Assembly: GCF_900109775.1 (NCBI RefSeq) | Contig: NZ_FOAX01000001.1 | Span: 1,178,001-1,242,000, forward strand | DNA: 64,000 nucleotides | Reading direction: 5' to 3' | Source of the DNA: Pseudoxanthomonas sp. GM95 | GTDB lineage: Bacteria > Pseudomonadota > Gammaproteobacteria > Xanthomonadales > Xanthomonadaceae | Part shown: piece after piece, positions 54,383 through 62,774 of the stretch | Numbering within the stretch: the stretch's first letter is position 1 | Layout: every line of letters begins with the position of its first letter | Translations under genes and position numbers: made by a program | The notes under the pieces: generated by a model | What the model was told of the DNA's origin: nothing | What the model saw: only the letters and a program-made list of their open reading frames with translations | The model's database searches: none

Positions 54383-55771
54383 ATGATCGATCCCACGACG
54401 CGCCCGGGCGTGTCCCAGAACCTCGAACTGCTGGCCGGCTATGTTGATGCCTTGTCGGCGTTTGATCCTTCGGCGGCTGCCGGTGCAGTGGAAGCATCCG
54501 GATCTTCCGAGCAAACCGTCGCTTTGCCTGAGCTGATCGCACAGCTGCAGGCGCGAAATCCCGAACTGATTGCCTTTACCCGCATCTTCGAGGCAGGCAT
54601 CACCACGAATACGGACGCAGCCGCGCCGCTGGCCGGCGTGCCGTTCGCGGTCAAGGACCTGTTCGACGTGCGTGGGCTGACCACGACCGCTGGCGCCGCG
54701 ATGCGTGTGGACGCGCCCGTCGCCACGCGCGATGCCGTGGTCGTGCAGCGGCTCAAGCAGGCCGGCGCGGTGCTGGTCGGCACGACCAACATGGACGAAT
54801 TCGCCTACGGCTTCGCCACAGTCAACGCGCACTTCGGCACCACGCGCAATCCGCACGATGTGCAGCGGCTGGCGGGTGGTTCATCCGGTGGTTCGGCGGC
54901 CGCGGTGGCGGCGGGGCTGGTGCCGTTCGCGCTGGGCTCGGACACCAATGGCTCGATCCGCGTGCCGGCGGCGCTGTGCGGCATCTACGGGCTGCGCAGC
55001 ACGCACGGGCAGGTGCCGCTGGACGGCGTGTTCCCGTTCGTGGACGCGCTGGACGTGGCCGGGCCGTTCGCGCGTTCGCTGGACGTGCTGCAGGCCGTGC
55101 ATGAAGTGATGGCCGACGCCACGCTGGGACAGGTTGATGTCGGCGGCCTGCGCATCGCGCGACTGGGCGGCTGGTTCGATGCGAATCTCGATCCCGACCT
55201 GCGCGCCGGACTCGACGCCATCGGAGCCGCCTTGGACGCTGGCCCGACGCTTGAGTTGCCGCAAGCGAAGCACTCGCGCATGGCCGCCTTCGTGATGACT
55301 GCCATCGAAGGCGCCTACCTGCATCGCGACGCGCTGCGCACGCAACCCGATGCCTTCGATCCAGCCGTGCGCGACCGCCTGCTGGCCGGGATGCTGCAGC
55401 CCGCACAGGTGCTGCTGGAGGTGCAGCGCTTCGCCGCGTGGTTCCGCGAGGCCATGGCGAAATTGTGGGAGCAGGTCGACGTGCTGATCGCACCGGCAGT
55501 GCCATGCGTAGCGCCGCGGATCGATCAGGCGACCATCGAGATCGACGGTCAGCCGGTGTCAGCGCGCGCGAACCTGGGCATCTTCACCCAGCCGCTCGGC
55601 CTGGCCGGTTGCCCGGTGCTGGCCGCGCCGCTGTGGCGGCCGGGCCAGTTGCCGCTGGGCGTGCAGCTCATCGCTGCGCCGGGTCGCGAGGACCGTTTGT
55701 TTGCCGTTGCGCGTGCGCTGGAAGAGCGTGGCCTGACCGGCGCGCACGCACCGCCCGGAGTGACCGCCTGA
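54383..55771 (+). CDS. AtzE-family amidase (HpxY-like) with an N-terminal HpxX/AtzG-like segment
   Basis: The protein has 462 residues. The amidase-signature triad is Lys91 (GVPFAVKDLFDV), cis-Ser167 (LAGGSSGGSAAA) and Ser191 (SDTNGSIRVPA). In Klebsiella HpxX, HpxY and HpxZ take part in opening oxalurate to oxamate, and HpxX (DUF4089/AtzG) is a small partner of the amidase. Here no separate hpxX gene is present; residues about 3-32 (DPTTRPGVSQNLELLAGYVD and on to AFDPS) resemble the second half of the AtzG/HpxX family, fused to an amidase that lacks its usual first helices. ATG 54383 or GTG 54377 (overlapping the hpxE stop) may be the start. Function is inferred from its neighbours hpxW and hpxZ. 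Confidence 0.82.
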   Translation: MIDPTTRPGVSQNLELLAGYVDALSAFDPSAAAGAVEASGSSEQTVALPELIAQLQARNPELIAFTRIFEAGITTNTDAAAPLAGVPFAVKDLFDVRGLTTTAGAAMRVDAPVATRDAVVVQRLKQAGAVLVGTTNMDEFAYGFATVNAHFGTTRNPHDVQRLAGGSSGGSAAAVAAGLVPFALGSDTNGSIRVPAALCGIYGLRSTHGQVPLDGVFPFVDALDVAGPFARSLDVLQAVHEVMADATLGQVDVGGLRIARLGGWFDANLDPDLRAGLDAIGAALDAGPTLELPQAKHSRMAAFVMTAIEGAYLHRDALRTQPDAFDPAVRDRLLAGMLQPAQVLLEVQRFAAWFREAMAKLWEQVDVLIAPAVPCVAPRIDQATIEIDGQPVSARANLGIFTQPLGLAGCPVLAAPLWRPGQLPLGVQLIAAPGREDRLFAVARALEERGLTGAHAPPGVTA

Positions 55772-57351
55772 TGCTGCACACCTTGCGTGCCCGCCGCGGC
55801 ATGGCCGTCGCGCCGCATCATCTGGCCGCGCAAGCCGGCCGCGATGTGCTCCGTGATGGCGGCAGCGCGGTCGAGGCGTGCGTCGCCATCGCCGCGACGC
55901 TGGCGGTGGTGTATCCGCACATGACTGGGCTAGGCGGCGACGGCTTCTGGCTGATCCGCGAGGCCGACGGCCGCGTGCATGCCATCGATTCCTGCGGCCG
56001 CAGCGCGCAGGCGGCGAATCTGGATTTCTATGCCGGGCAAGACACGATTCCGTGGCGCGGGCCGGGCGCGGCCAACACTGTTGCTGGCACGGTCTCAGGC
56101 TGGGCGCAGGCCTTGGCAGGCGAGGGCAATGCCCTGCCGCTGGCGCGCCTGCTGGAAGACGCGATCCACCACGCGAAGGCCGGCGTGCCGGTCACCGCGG
56201 GCGGTGCGCAGATCGCCGCAACGAAGGGCGCGGAACTTCGCGTGCAGCCCGGCGCCTGGGCATCGACGTTCGAGCCGAACGGCGCGCCGCTGCAGGAAGG
56301 CGATGTGCTACGCCAGCCCGCGCTGGCTGCGACGCTGCAGCAACTGGCAAGCACCGGACTCGATGATTTCTACCGCGGCGCACTGGCTGAGAACCTCGCC
56401 GCCGACCTGCAGGCGCTGGGCAGTCCGATCGCGCTGGATGACCTCAACGCGCATCGCGCGCAAGCCAGCGTGCCGCTGCGCGTACGCCTGCACGAGGCCA
56501 CGCTCTACAACCACGCGCCGCCGACGCAGGGGCTTGCCTCGCTGCTGATCCTGGCGCTGTTCGAGCGCCTGGACGTGGCGCGAGGCGAAGGCTTCGCGCA
56601 TCTGCACGGCTTGATCGAAGCGACCAAGCAGGCCTTCCTCATTCGCGATCAACACGTCGGCGATCCGGCGTGGATGACGCTGGATGCGCAGGCGTTGCTC
56701 GACGATCCGGCCGCGCTCGATGCGCTGGCTGCGCGCATTGATCCGGCGCGGGCGCTGCCGTGGCCGCAGCCTTCGCAGCTTGGCGATACCTGCTGGTTCG
56801 GTGCGATCGACGCGCGTGGACAGGCGGTGAGCTGCATCCAGTCGACCTATTTCGAATTCGGCTCCGGACTGGTGCTGCCAAACAGTGGCGTCACCTGGCA
56901 GAACCGCGGCTGCAGCTTCCGCCTTGCGCAAGACGGCTGGAATGCCTTGAAGCCCGGACGCAAGCCGTTCCACACGCTCAATCCCGCGCTGGCCGTGTTC
57001 GACGATGGCCGCGTAATGAGCTACGGCACGATGGGCGGCGAAGGCCAGCCGCAAACGCAGGCGGCGATCTTCAGCCGCTACGCGCGCTTCGGCATGCCGC
57101 TGCAGCAGGCCGTGAGCGCGCCGCGCTGGCTGCTGGGCCGCACCTGGGGCGAGAACAGCACCTCGCTGAAGCTGGAGGATCGCTTCGATCCGGCGGTCAT
57201 CGAAGCGCTGCGCGCCGCAGGCCATGCGGTCGAATTGATGCCGGCTTACACCTCGGTGATGGGCCATGCCGGCGCACTGGTGCGCGAAGCCGATGGCACG
57301 CTGAGCGGTGCCAGCGATCCACGCAGCGACGGCGCGGTGGCCGGATGGTGA
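55771..57351 (+). CDS. hpxW: Gamma-glutamyltransferase-family oxamate amidohydrolase HpxW
   Basis: The protein has 526 residues, an Ntn-hydrolase that self-cleaves; the new N-terminal nucleophile would be Thr340 in LGDTCWFGAID. It lacks a signal peptide, unlike periplasmic GGT. HYPHMTGLGGDGFW-like sequence near 48-60 and GTMGGEGQPQTQ near the end are family motifs. HpxW of Klebsiella hydrolyses oxamate to oxalate and ammonia, the last step of the oxalurate branch. Its ATG overlaps the amidase stop by 1 nt (TGATG). Confidence 0.9.
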   Translation: MLHTLRARRGMAVAPHHLAAQAGRDVLRDGGSAVEACVAIAATLAVVYPHMTGLGGDGFWLIREADGRVHAIDSCGRSAQAANLDFYAGQDTIPWRGPGAANTVAGTVSGWAQALAGEGNALPLARLLEDAIHHAKAGVPVTAGGAQIAATKGAELRVQPGAWASTFEPNGAPLQEGDVLRQPALAATLQQLASTGLDDFYRGALAENLAADLQALGSPIALDDLNAHRAQASVPLRVRLHEATLYNHAPPTQGLASLLILALFERLDVARGEGFAHLHGLIEATKQAFLIRDQHVGDPAWMTLDAQALLDDPAALDALAARIDPARALPWPQPSQLGDTCWFGAIDARGQAVSCIQSTYFEFGSGLVLPNSGVTWQNRGCSFRLAQDGWNALKPGRKPFHTLNPALAVFDDGRVMSYGTMGGEGQPQTQAAIFSRYARFGMPLQQAVSAPRWLLGRTWGENSTSLKLEDRFDPAVIEALRAAGHAVELMPAYTSVMGHAGALVREADGTLSGASDPRSDGAVAGW

Positions 57352-58607
57352 GCGCGCAAACCGATGCCGCTGGTGCGCGCGCCATCGCCCGATGCGATGC
57401 CTTGGGCGTCGCGCCGTATTCCGATTCCGAAACCGGGCTGTATCGGGCGTGGCTGAGCCCTGCGCATGCCGCCGCGCAGGAGCAGCTCGCCGACTGGATG
57501 CGCCACGCCGGCATGGACACGCGCGTGGACGCGGCCAGCAACCTGATCGGTCGCTATGAGGGCACCTCCACCGGCCTTCCGGCCCTGCTGATCGGCAGCC
57601 ACCTCGACAGCGTGCGCGACGCCGGCCGCTATGACGGCCCGCTCGGGATCATGCTCGGCATTGAGTGCGTCGCGGCGTTGCATGCCGCGGGCCGGCGTCT
57701 GCCGTTCGCGATCGAAGTGATCGCGTTCGGCGACGAGGAAGGTTCGCGCTTCCCGGCCTCGATGTTCACCAGTCGCGCCGTCGCCGGCACGTTGATCGAG
57801 GATGCGCTTGAGGGTGTCGCCGATGCCAACGGCATCAGTGTGGCCGAAGCGCTGCAGGACTGGGGCCTGGCGGCTTCGACGATCCACCAGGCTGCACGCG
57901 CACCTGAAGAGGTCATCGCCTATCTGGAAGCGCATATCGAACAAGGCCCCGTGCTGGAAGCCGAAGGCTTGGCTCTTGGCGTGGTCACCGGCATCGCCGC
58001 GCAGCTGCGTTTCGAGGTCAGCGTGCGCGGGCGGGCCGGTCATGCGGGGACGTCGCCGATGCCGCTGCGCTTCGACGCGCTCACCGCCGCAGCCGAATGC
58101 GTGCTGGCGGTCGAGGCGGTCGCGCGCGAAGCCGGCAGTGACCTGGTCGCCACCGTCGGCCGCATGCAGGTCGAGCCGGGCGCGACGAATGTGGTGCCGG
58201 GGCGCGTCACGTTTTCGCTGGACGTGCGTGCCGGCGAGAACGCCACACGCGATGTGGGCGCGGCCGAGATCCTGCGCCGCTTCGATGCCGTCGCTGCCGC
58301 ACGCGGTGTGCGTGTCGAAGCCACCAAGGTGCAAGACCTGGCCGCCAGCCCGTGCGATACGCACCTGATCGAACTGCTGGCGCAGGCGGTGGAAGCGCAG
58401 GACATCGCGCCGCGTCGCCTGGTTTCCGGGGCCGGGCACGACGCGATGGTGATGCGCGCCCTGTGCCCGACCGCGATGCTGTTCATCCGCTGCGACGGCG
58501 GCATCTCACACAACCCGGCCGAGCGCGCAAGCGCGGCCGACGCCGGCGTGGCCGTGGCGGCCATGCTGGATTTCATCGAACGATTGGGAGTAGCACGTGG
58601 CAACTGA
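57345..58607 (+). CDS. Allantoate amidohydrolase-type M20 hydrolase (hydantoinase/carbamoylase family)
   Basis: The protein has 420 residues. The two-metal M20 site is complete: GSHLDSV (His), RYDGPLG (bridging Asp), FGDEEGSRF (Glu pair), HIEQGPVLE (His) and ISHNPAE (His); GAGHDAM is the substrate loop. The GHAGTSPMPLR segment begins the dimerisation domain. In this setting it should turn allantoate into ureidoglycine, CO2 and ammonia (HpxK/AllC role). ATG 57345 overlaps hpxW by 7 nt; GTG 57348 is an alternative with a GTGA overlap. Confidence 0.88.
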   Translation: MVSAQTDAAGARAIARCDALGVAPYSDSETGLYRAWLSPAHAAAQEQLADWMRHAGMDTRVDAASNLIGRYEGTSTGLPALLIGSHLDSVRDAGRYDGPLGIMLGIECVAALHAAGRRLPFAIEVIAFGDEEGSRFPASMFTSRAVAGTLIEDALEGVADANGISVAEALQDWGLAASTIHQAARAPEEVIAYLEAHIEQGPVLEAEGLALGVVTGIAAQLRFEVSVRGRAGHAGTSPMPLRFDALTAAAECVLAVEAVAREAGSDLVATVGRMQVEPGATNVVPGRVTFSLDVRAGENATRDVGAAEILRRFDAVAAARGVRVEATKVQDLAASPCDTHLIELLAQAVEAQDIAPRRLVSGAGHDAMVMRALCPTAMLFIRCDGGISHNPAERASAADAGVAVAAMLDFIERLGVARGN

Positions 58608-59838
58608 AGTCTTTGGCGAGATCGATCCCCCGCAGCGCCTGTTGATGGGGCCGGGCCCGGTCAACGCCCACCCGCGCGTGCTGCGCGCGATGTCGGCCGA
58701 TCTGCTGGGCCAGTTCGATCCGGAAATGACCGCCTACATGAACGAGGTCATGGCGCTGTACCGCCCGATCTTCGGCACGCAGAACCAGCACACCTTCCTG
58801 ATCGACGGCACCGCGCGTGCCGGCATCGAGGCGGCGCTGGTGTCGCTGGTCGCACCGGGCGACACGGTGCTGGTGGTGAACTTCGGCCGCTTCGGCCTGT
58901 TGCTGACCGAGATCCTCGGCCGCATCGGGGCGAAGATCGAAACCGTCGATGCACCGTGGGGCGAGGTGGTTTCGCTGGATGCCGTGGAAGACGCGCTCAA
59001 GCGCGTGCGTCCTGCCGTGGTAGCGACCATCCACGGCGACACCTCCACCACGATGGCGCAGCCGCTGGACGGCTTCGGTGCGCTGTGCCGACAATACGGC
59101 GCGCTGTCGTATGTCGATGCCACGGCGACCATCGGCGGCATGGAGATCGCCGCCGATCGCTGGGACGTGGACGTGGTCACCGGCGGGCTGCAGAAGTGCC
59201 TGGGCGGGCCGTCCGGTTCGGCGCCGATTACGCTGTCCGAGGCCGCGGCCGAGCGCATCGTCGCGCGTCGCCATGTCGAGCGCGGCATCCTGCGTGAGGA
59301 CATCGACGACGGCGACGGCCCGCGCATCCTCTCTAACTATTTCGATCTGGCCATGGTCATGGACTACTGGTCGGACAAGCGCCTCAATCACCACACCGAG
59401 GCCACCACGATGCTGTACGGCGCACGCGAATGCGCGCGCATCGTGCTGCAGGAAGGGCTCGAGCGCCGCTATGCGCGCCATCGCGCCGCGGGTCGCGCCG
59501 TGACGGCCGGTGCGCGTGCGCTGGGGCTGGAGGTGTTCGGCGATGATCGATATCGCATGAGCAATGTCACCGGCCTGGTGATTCCCGCCAGCGTCGATGG
59601 CGAAGCGGTGCGCAGGCGCATGCGCGAGGATTTCGAGATCGAGATCGGCACCGCGTTCGGTCCGCTGCAGGGCAAGGTCTGGCGCATCGGCGCGATGGGC
59701 TACAACGCGGCCAAGCACAAGGTGTTGATCACGCTGGGCGCACTGGAAACGGTGCTGCGCAGCGAGGGCTTCAGCTGCCCGGCCGGCGCAGGCATCGAGG
59801 CGGCATTGGCGGCCTGGAACGCGGAACTGTCCGCATGA
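58597..59838 (+). CDS. pucG: (S)-ureidoglycine-glyoxylate aminotransferase
   Basis: The protein has 413 residues, class V PLP enzyme of the alanine-glyoxylate family. PPQRLLMGPGPVNAHPRVL is the usual N-terminal motif, YVDATATIGGMEI holds the PLP Asp and GGLQKCLGGPSG the PLP Lys. It moves the amino group of ureidoglycine to glyoxylate, giving oxalurate and glycine; oxalurate is then the substrate of the hpxXYZ-type genes beside it. GTG start at 58597, overlapping the previous gene by 11 nt. Confidence 0.9.
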   Translation: MATEVFGEIDPPQRLLMGPGPVNAHPRVLRAMSADLLGQFDPEMTAYMNEVMALYRPIFGTQNQHTFLIDGTARAGIEAALVSLVAPGDTVLVVNFGRFGLLLTEILGRIGAKIETVDAPWGEVVSLDAVEDALKRVRPAVVATIHGDTSTTMAQPLDGFGALCRQYGALSYVDATATIGGMEIAADRWDVDVVTGGLQKCLGGPSGSAPITLSEAAAERIVARRHVERGILREDIDDGDGPRILSNYFDLAMVMDYWSDKRLNHHTEATTMLYGARECARIVLQEGLERRYARHRAAGRAVTAGARALGLEVFGDDRYRMSNVTGLVIPASVDGEAVRRRMREDFEIEIGTAFGPLQGKVWRIGAMGYNAAKHKVLITLGALETVLRSEGFSCPAGAGIEAALAAWNAELSA

Positions 59839-60233
59839 GCGCAGGGCAGGGCCCGACGATCAACGATCCGGCGACCGTGGCCGAGGTGCGCGCGGCCTTC
59901 GACGCCTACGAGCAGGCGTTGATGGCCGACGACATCGCCACGATGGATCGCCTGTTCCATGCCGCGCCGACCACGGTGCGCTATGGCGTGGGCGAGGTGC
60001 TGTATGGCATCGACGAGATCCGCGCGTTCCGCGTCGGACGTGGCGGCTCGCCGCAACGTCGGCTGGGCCGCGTGGAGATCGCGACCTTCGGCGCTGATTT
60101 CGCCACCGCCAACGCGGAGTTCTTCCGCGACGGCGCCACGCGACGCGGCCGCCAGAGCCAGAGCTGGGTGCGCTTCGCCGATGGCTGGAAAGTCGTTTCC
60201 GCGCATGTCTCGCTGGAGGGCACGCACGCGTGA
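59835..60233 (+). CDS. hpxZ: Oxalurate catabolism protein HpxZ (AtzH-like, SnoaL/NTF2 fold)
   Basis: The protein has 132 residues of the DUF3225/AtzH family. Motifs: INDPATVAEVRAAFDAYEQAL and VLYGIDEIRAFRVGRG, and SQSWVRFADGWKVVSAHVSL at the end. It accompanies AtzE-type amidases; in Klebsiella hpxZ is needed for oxalurate use, but its exact role (extra hydrolase or helper) is not settled. ATGA overlap with pucG and GTGA overlap with the flavoenzyme. Confidence 0.9.
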   Translation: MSAGQGPTINDPATVAEVRAAFDAYEQALMADDIATMDRLFHAAPTTVRYGVGEVLYGIDEIRAFRVGRGGSPQRRLGRVEIATFGADFATANAEFFRDGATRRGRQSQSWVRFADGWKVVSAHVSLEGTHA

Positions 60234-61651
60234 GCCTGGCCGATCTCCAAGCGCGCCTCGCGCACGACCTGGCCTGCCTGGACCACGGCAAGCCGGACTG
60301 GGCGCGGCCGCGCACGCACGACGAGGGTCACGTGTTCGACGTGGTCATCGTCGGTGGCGGGCAGAGCGGGCTGGGCGCAGCGTTCGCGCTGATGCGAGAG
60401 CGCGTGTCCAACCTGCTGGTGGTCGACGAATGCGCGCAAGGCCGCGAAGGCCCGTGGCTCAGCTACGCGCGCATGGTCACGCTGCGCACGCCCAAGCACA
60501 TCACCTCGATCGATCTTGGCTTGCCGTCGCTGACGTTCCGCAGCTGGTGGGAAGCGCAGCACGGCGCGGCCGGCTGGGAGGCGCTGGACAAGATTCCGCG
60601 CGAGGACTGGATGGCGTACCTGCGCTGGTATCGGCGCGTGCTGGACATCCCGGTGCGCAACAACACGCGCCTGCTCCAGGTTGAACCGCTGCCCGAGGCC
60701 GGCCTGCATCGCCTGCACCTGCACGATGGCAGCGTGCTGCTGGCGCGCAAGGTCATCCTGGCTACCGGCATCCAGGGCGGCGGCCAGTGGGTCGTGCCGA
60801 AAATCGTGTCGGACAACCTGCCGTCGACGCTGTACGCGCACACGTCAGGACCACTGGATTACGACGCGTTCGCCGGCAAGCGCATCGGCATTCTTGGCGG
60901 TGGCGCGTCCTCGTTCGACAATGCGCAGTACGCGTTGCAGCGCGGCGTCAGCGAGGCACATGTGTTCGTGCGGCGCGCGGAGTTGCCGCGGGTCAATCCG
61001 ATCCGGCACATGGAACAGGCCGGCATCATTGCGCGCTTCCCGGCGCTGCCCGATGCAGACAAGTACGCGCTGATGGCGAGCTTCTTCGCCCGCAACCAGC
61101 CGCCGACCAACGACACCTTCGCCCGTGCCGTGGCGATGCCCGGTTTCCATCTGCATCTGGGTGCGCCGTGGCTGGCGGTGGCCGAGCGCGACGGCAAAGC
61201 CATCGTCACCACGCCGCAGGGCGAGCACGTGTTCGATTTCCTCGCGATTGCGACCGGCTTGGTGACCGATCCCGATCTGCGCCCCGAACTGGCGTCGCTG
61301 GCGCCCGGCATTGCCCGCTGGCGCGATCGCTACACGGCGCCGGTGGAAATCGCCCATCCGCTGCTCGACGCGCATCCGTATCTGGGCGCGGGCTTCGAAC
61401 TGCAGCCGCGTAGCGCGGACGATGCCGCTGCGCTGCACGGCCTGTTCGCGTTCAACTACTCGGCGCTGATCAACCTGGGCCTATCCGCCGCGGCGTTGTC
61501 GGGCCTGAAGTACGCGCTGCCGCGCCTGGCGCAGGCGGTGGCCAACCAGTTGTTCGTCGACGACCGCGCCGCGGTCGTACGCGATTTCCTTGCCTTCGAC
61601 GAAGAAGAATTCACCGGCCAGTGGCCACTGCCGCAGGAATCCGCCGCATGA
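60230..61651 (+). CDS. hpyO: FAD-dependent urate hydroxylase of the HpyO type
   Basis: The protein has 473 residues. It has two Rossmann sites: VGGGQSG at 41-47 (FAD) and LGGGASS at 222-228 (NAD(P)H), the plan of class-B-like flavin monooxygenases, unlike HpxO (class A) or the cofactor-free uricase. HpyO, as I recall it, was described from Xanthomonas campestris as a non-homologous urate hydroxylase with this family type. It turns urate into 5-hydroxyisourate, which the overlapping uraH gene then handles. No other urate oxidase is in the window. It starts at GTG 60230 within a GTGA overlap. Confidence 0.83.
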   Translation: MSLADLQARLAHDLACLDHGKPDWARPRTHDEGHVFDVVIVGGGQSGLGAAFALMRERVSNLLVVDECAQGREGPWLSYARMVTLRTPKHITSIDLGLPSLTFRSWWEAQHGAAGWEALDKIPREDWMAYLRWYRRVLDIPVRNNTRLLQVEPLPEAGLHRLHLHDGSVLLARKVILATGIQGGGQWVVPKIVSDNLPSTLYAHTSGPLDYDAFAGKRIGILGGGASSFDNAQYALQRGVSEAHVFVRRAELPRVNPIRHMEQAGIIARFPALPDADKYALMASFFARNQPPTNDTFARAVAMPGFHLHLGAPWLAVAERDGKAIVTTPQGEHVFDFLAIATGLVTDPDLRPELASLAPGIARWRDRYTAPVEIAHPLLDAHPYLGAGFELQPRSADDAAALHGLFAFNYSALINLGLSAAALSGLKYALPRLAQAVANQLFVDDRAAVVRDFLAFDEEEFTGQWPLPQESAA

Positions 61652-61983
61652 CCTCGCTTTCGACCCACGTGCTCGATACCAGCCGCGGTGGCCCGGCCGC
61701 TGGCGTGGCGGTGCAGCTCTTCGATGCGAGCGGTGCGTTGCTGTGGGAGGGCGCCACCGACGCGGACGGGCGCTGTCCGGCGTTGCGGGAACAGGTGCTG
61801 GAAGCAGGGCGCTATCGGCTGGTGTTCGCGGTGGCCGCGTATTTTCGCGCGGCGGGCGCCACGTTGCCCGAGCCGCCGTTCCTCGATGCGATCCCGCTGG
61901 ACTTCGGCATCACCGGTACCGGGCATTACCACGTGCCGCTGCTGGTGTCGCCGTTCGGCTATTCGACCTATCGCGGAAGCTGA
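61648..61983 (+). CDS. uraH: 5-hydroxyisourate hydrolase (transthyretin-like)
   Basis: The protein has 111 residues. It opens 5-hydroxyisourate to OHCU. The family signatures are LSTHVLDTSRGGPAAGVAV (catalytic His near the N-terminus), RYRLVF, HYHVPLLVSPFGYSTY and the C-terminal tetrapeptide YRGS. No signal peptide, so cytoplasmic. ATG overlaps the hpyO stop (ATGA). OHCU then goes to UraD at 43 kb. Confidence 0.96.
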   Translation: MTSLSTHVLDTSRGGPAAGVAVQLFDASGALLWEGATDADGRCPALREQVLEAGRYRLVFAVAAYFRAAGATLPEPPFLDAIPLDFGITGTGHYHVPLLVSPFGYSTYRGS

Positions 61984-62079
61984 AGGCGCGCCAGGCGCTC
62001 GGACAGGTGCGCGGATAAACTGTGCGATTGCGGCCGGCATCGATACGCAGCGCGGCCTGTCTGCTTCAGAGAATCTCGG

Positions 62080-62565
62080 ATGATCAGCCTGCATGACGTG
62101 TCCCCCTTGGCCAGATGGAGCGTGCTGGCGGTGTGGATACTGGCGGCGGCGCTGGTGCTGTGGTTCGGCCTGCGCTGGCGGCGCGGCCGACGCACTTGGG
62201 GGCTGCCGGTGATCGCCGGAATGCTGGTGTTGTTTTCGCTCGTGGGCCTGGCGCTGGCCACGCGCGTGGCGACTGAGGCGCAACGCAAGCAGCAGGCGAT
62301 GGCCAGGCCGCTCCCGCCGCAATCGCAGGCAGTGTGGTCAATCGTCGTGCAGCGCTGCCAGGCCTGTCATTCGGACCATGCGACGGTGATGCCGTGGGCC
62401 GCGTTCGGGCTGAGTCTGGACAGCATGGACGATGTCGAGGGCAACGCCGGGGTGATCTACCGGCAGGTGGTCGAGCTGCAGGCCATGCCGATGGGCAACA
62501 CCACCAAGATGAGCGCCGAGGAGCGCGCCACGATTGCGCGCTGGTACGCCACGCGCGCCCACTGA
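62080..62565 (+). CDS. Membrane-anchored cytochrome c resembling the C-terminal domain of PuuD
   Basis: The protein has 161 residues. Two hydrophobic helices lie at about 13-32 and 41-61; then a small cytochrome c domain with the heme site CQACH (Cys93, Cys96, His97) and a likely distal Met in AMPMGN (136 or 138), followed by KMSAEERATIARW. The CQACHS...IYRQVV...MPMGNTTKMS pattern is that of the cytochrome domain at the C-terminus of the urate oxidase PuuD. The large PuuD membrane domain is missing. It is 96 nt after uraH on the same strand and may be co-transcribed. Its role is unknown. Confidence 0.78.
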   Translation: MISLHDVSPLARWSVLAVWILAAALVLWFGLRWRRGRRTWGLPVIAGMLVLFSLVGLALATRVATEAQRKQQAMARPLPPQSQAVWSIVVQRCQACHSDHATVMPWAAFGLSLDSMDDVEGNAGVIYRQVVELQAMPMGNTTKMSAEERATIARWYATRAH

Positions 62566-62599
62566 ACGCGCCACGAAATTCCAAACCCCGAAAACACGA

Positions 62600-62619
62600 A
62601 ACGCCCCTTGCGGGGCGTT
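62600..62619. terminator. Bidirectional terminator between cytochrome gene and mtnC
   Basis: Stem AACGCCCC/GGGGCGTT with a TTGC loop. On the minus strand it is followed by TTTCGTGTTTT, on the plus strand by CTTGG, so it better ends the leftward mtn transcript. Confidence 0.7.
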
Positions 62620-62774
62620 CTTGGCGGTCTGCTGGCTTGCGAAGGCTGGCTGGCGGTGACCGGTGCACGTCGTCGCTGGCGAAAGCGGGCTGACGGCGTG
62701 CGCGCAGTCTAGCCAGCCCGGAAATTCGATGACGAAATGCGAATCGTTCCTGCTTATGCGCGTCCGCCGCGGAC

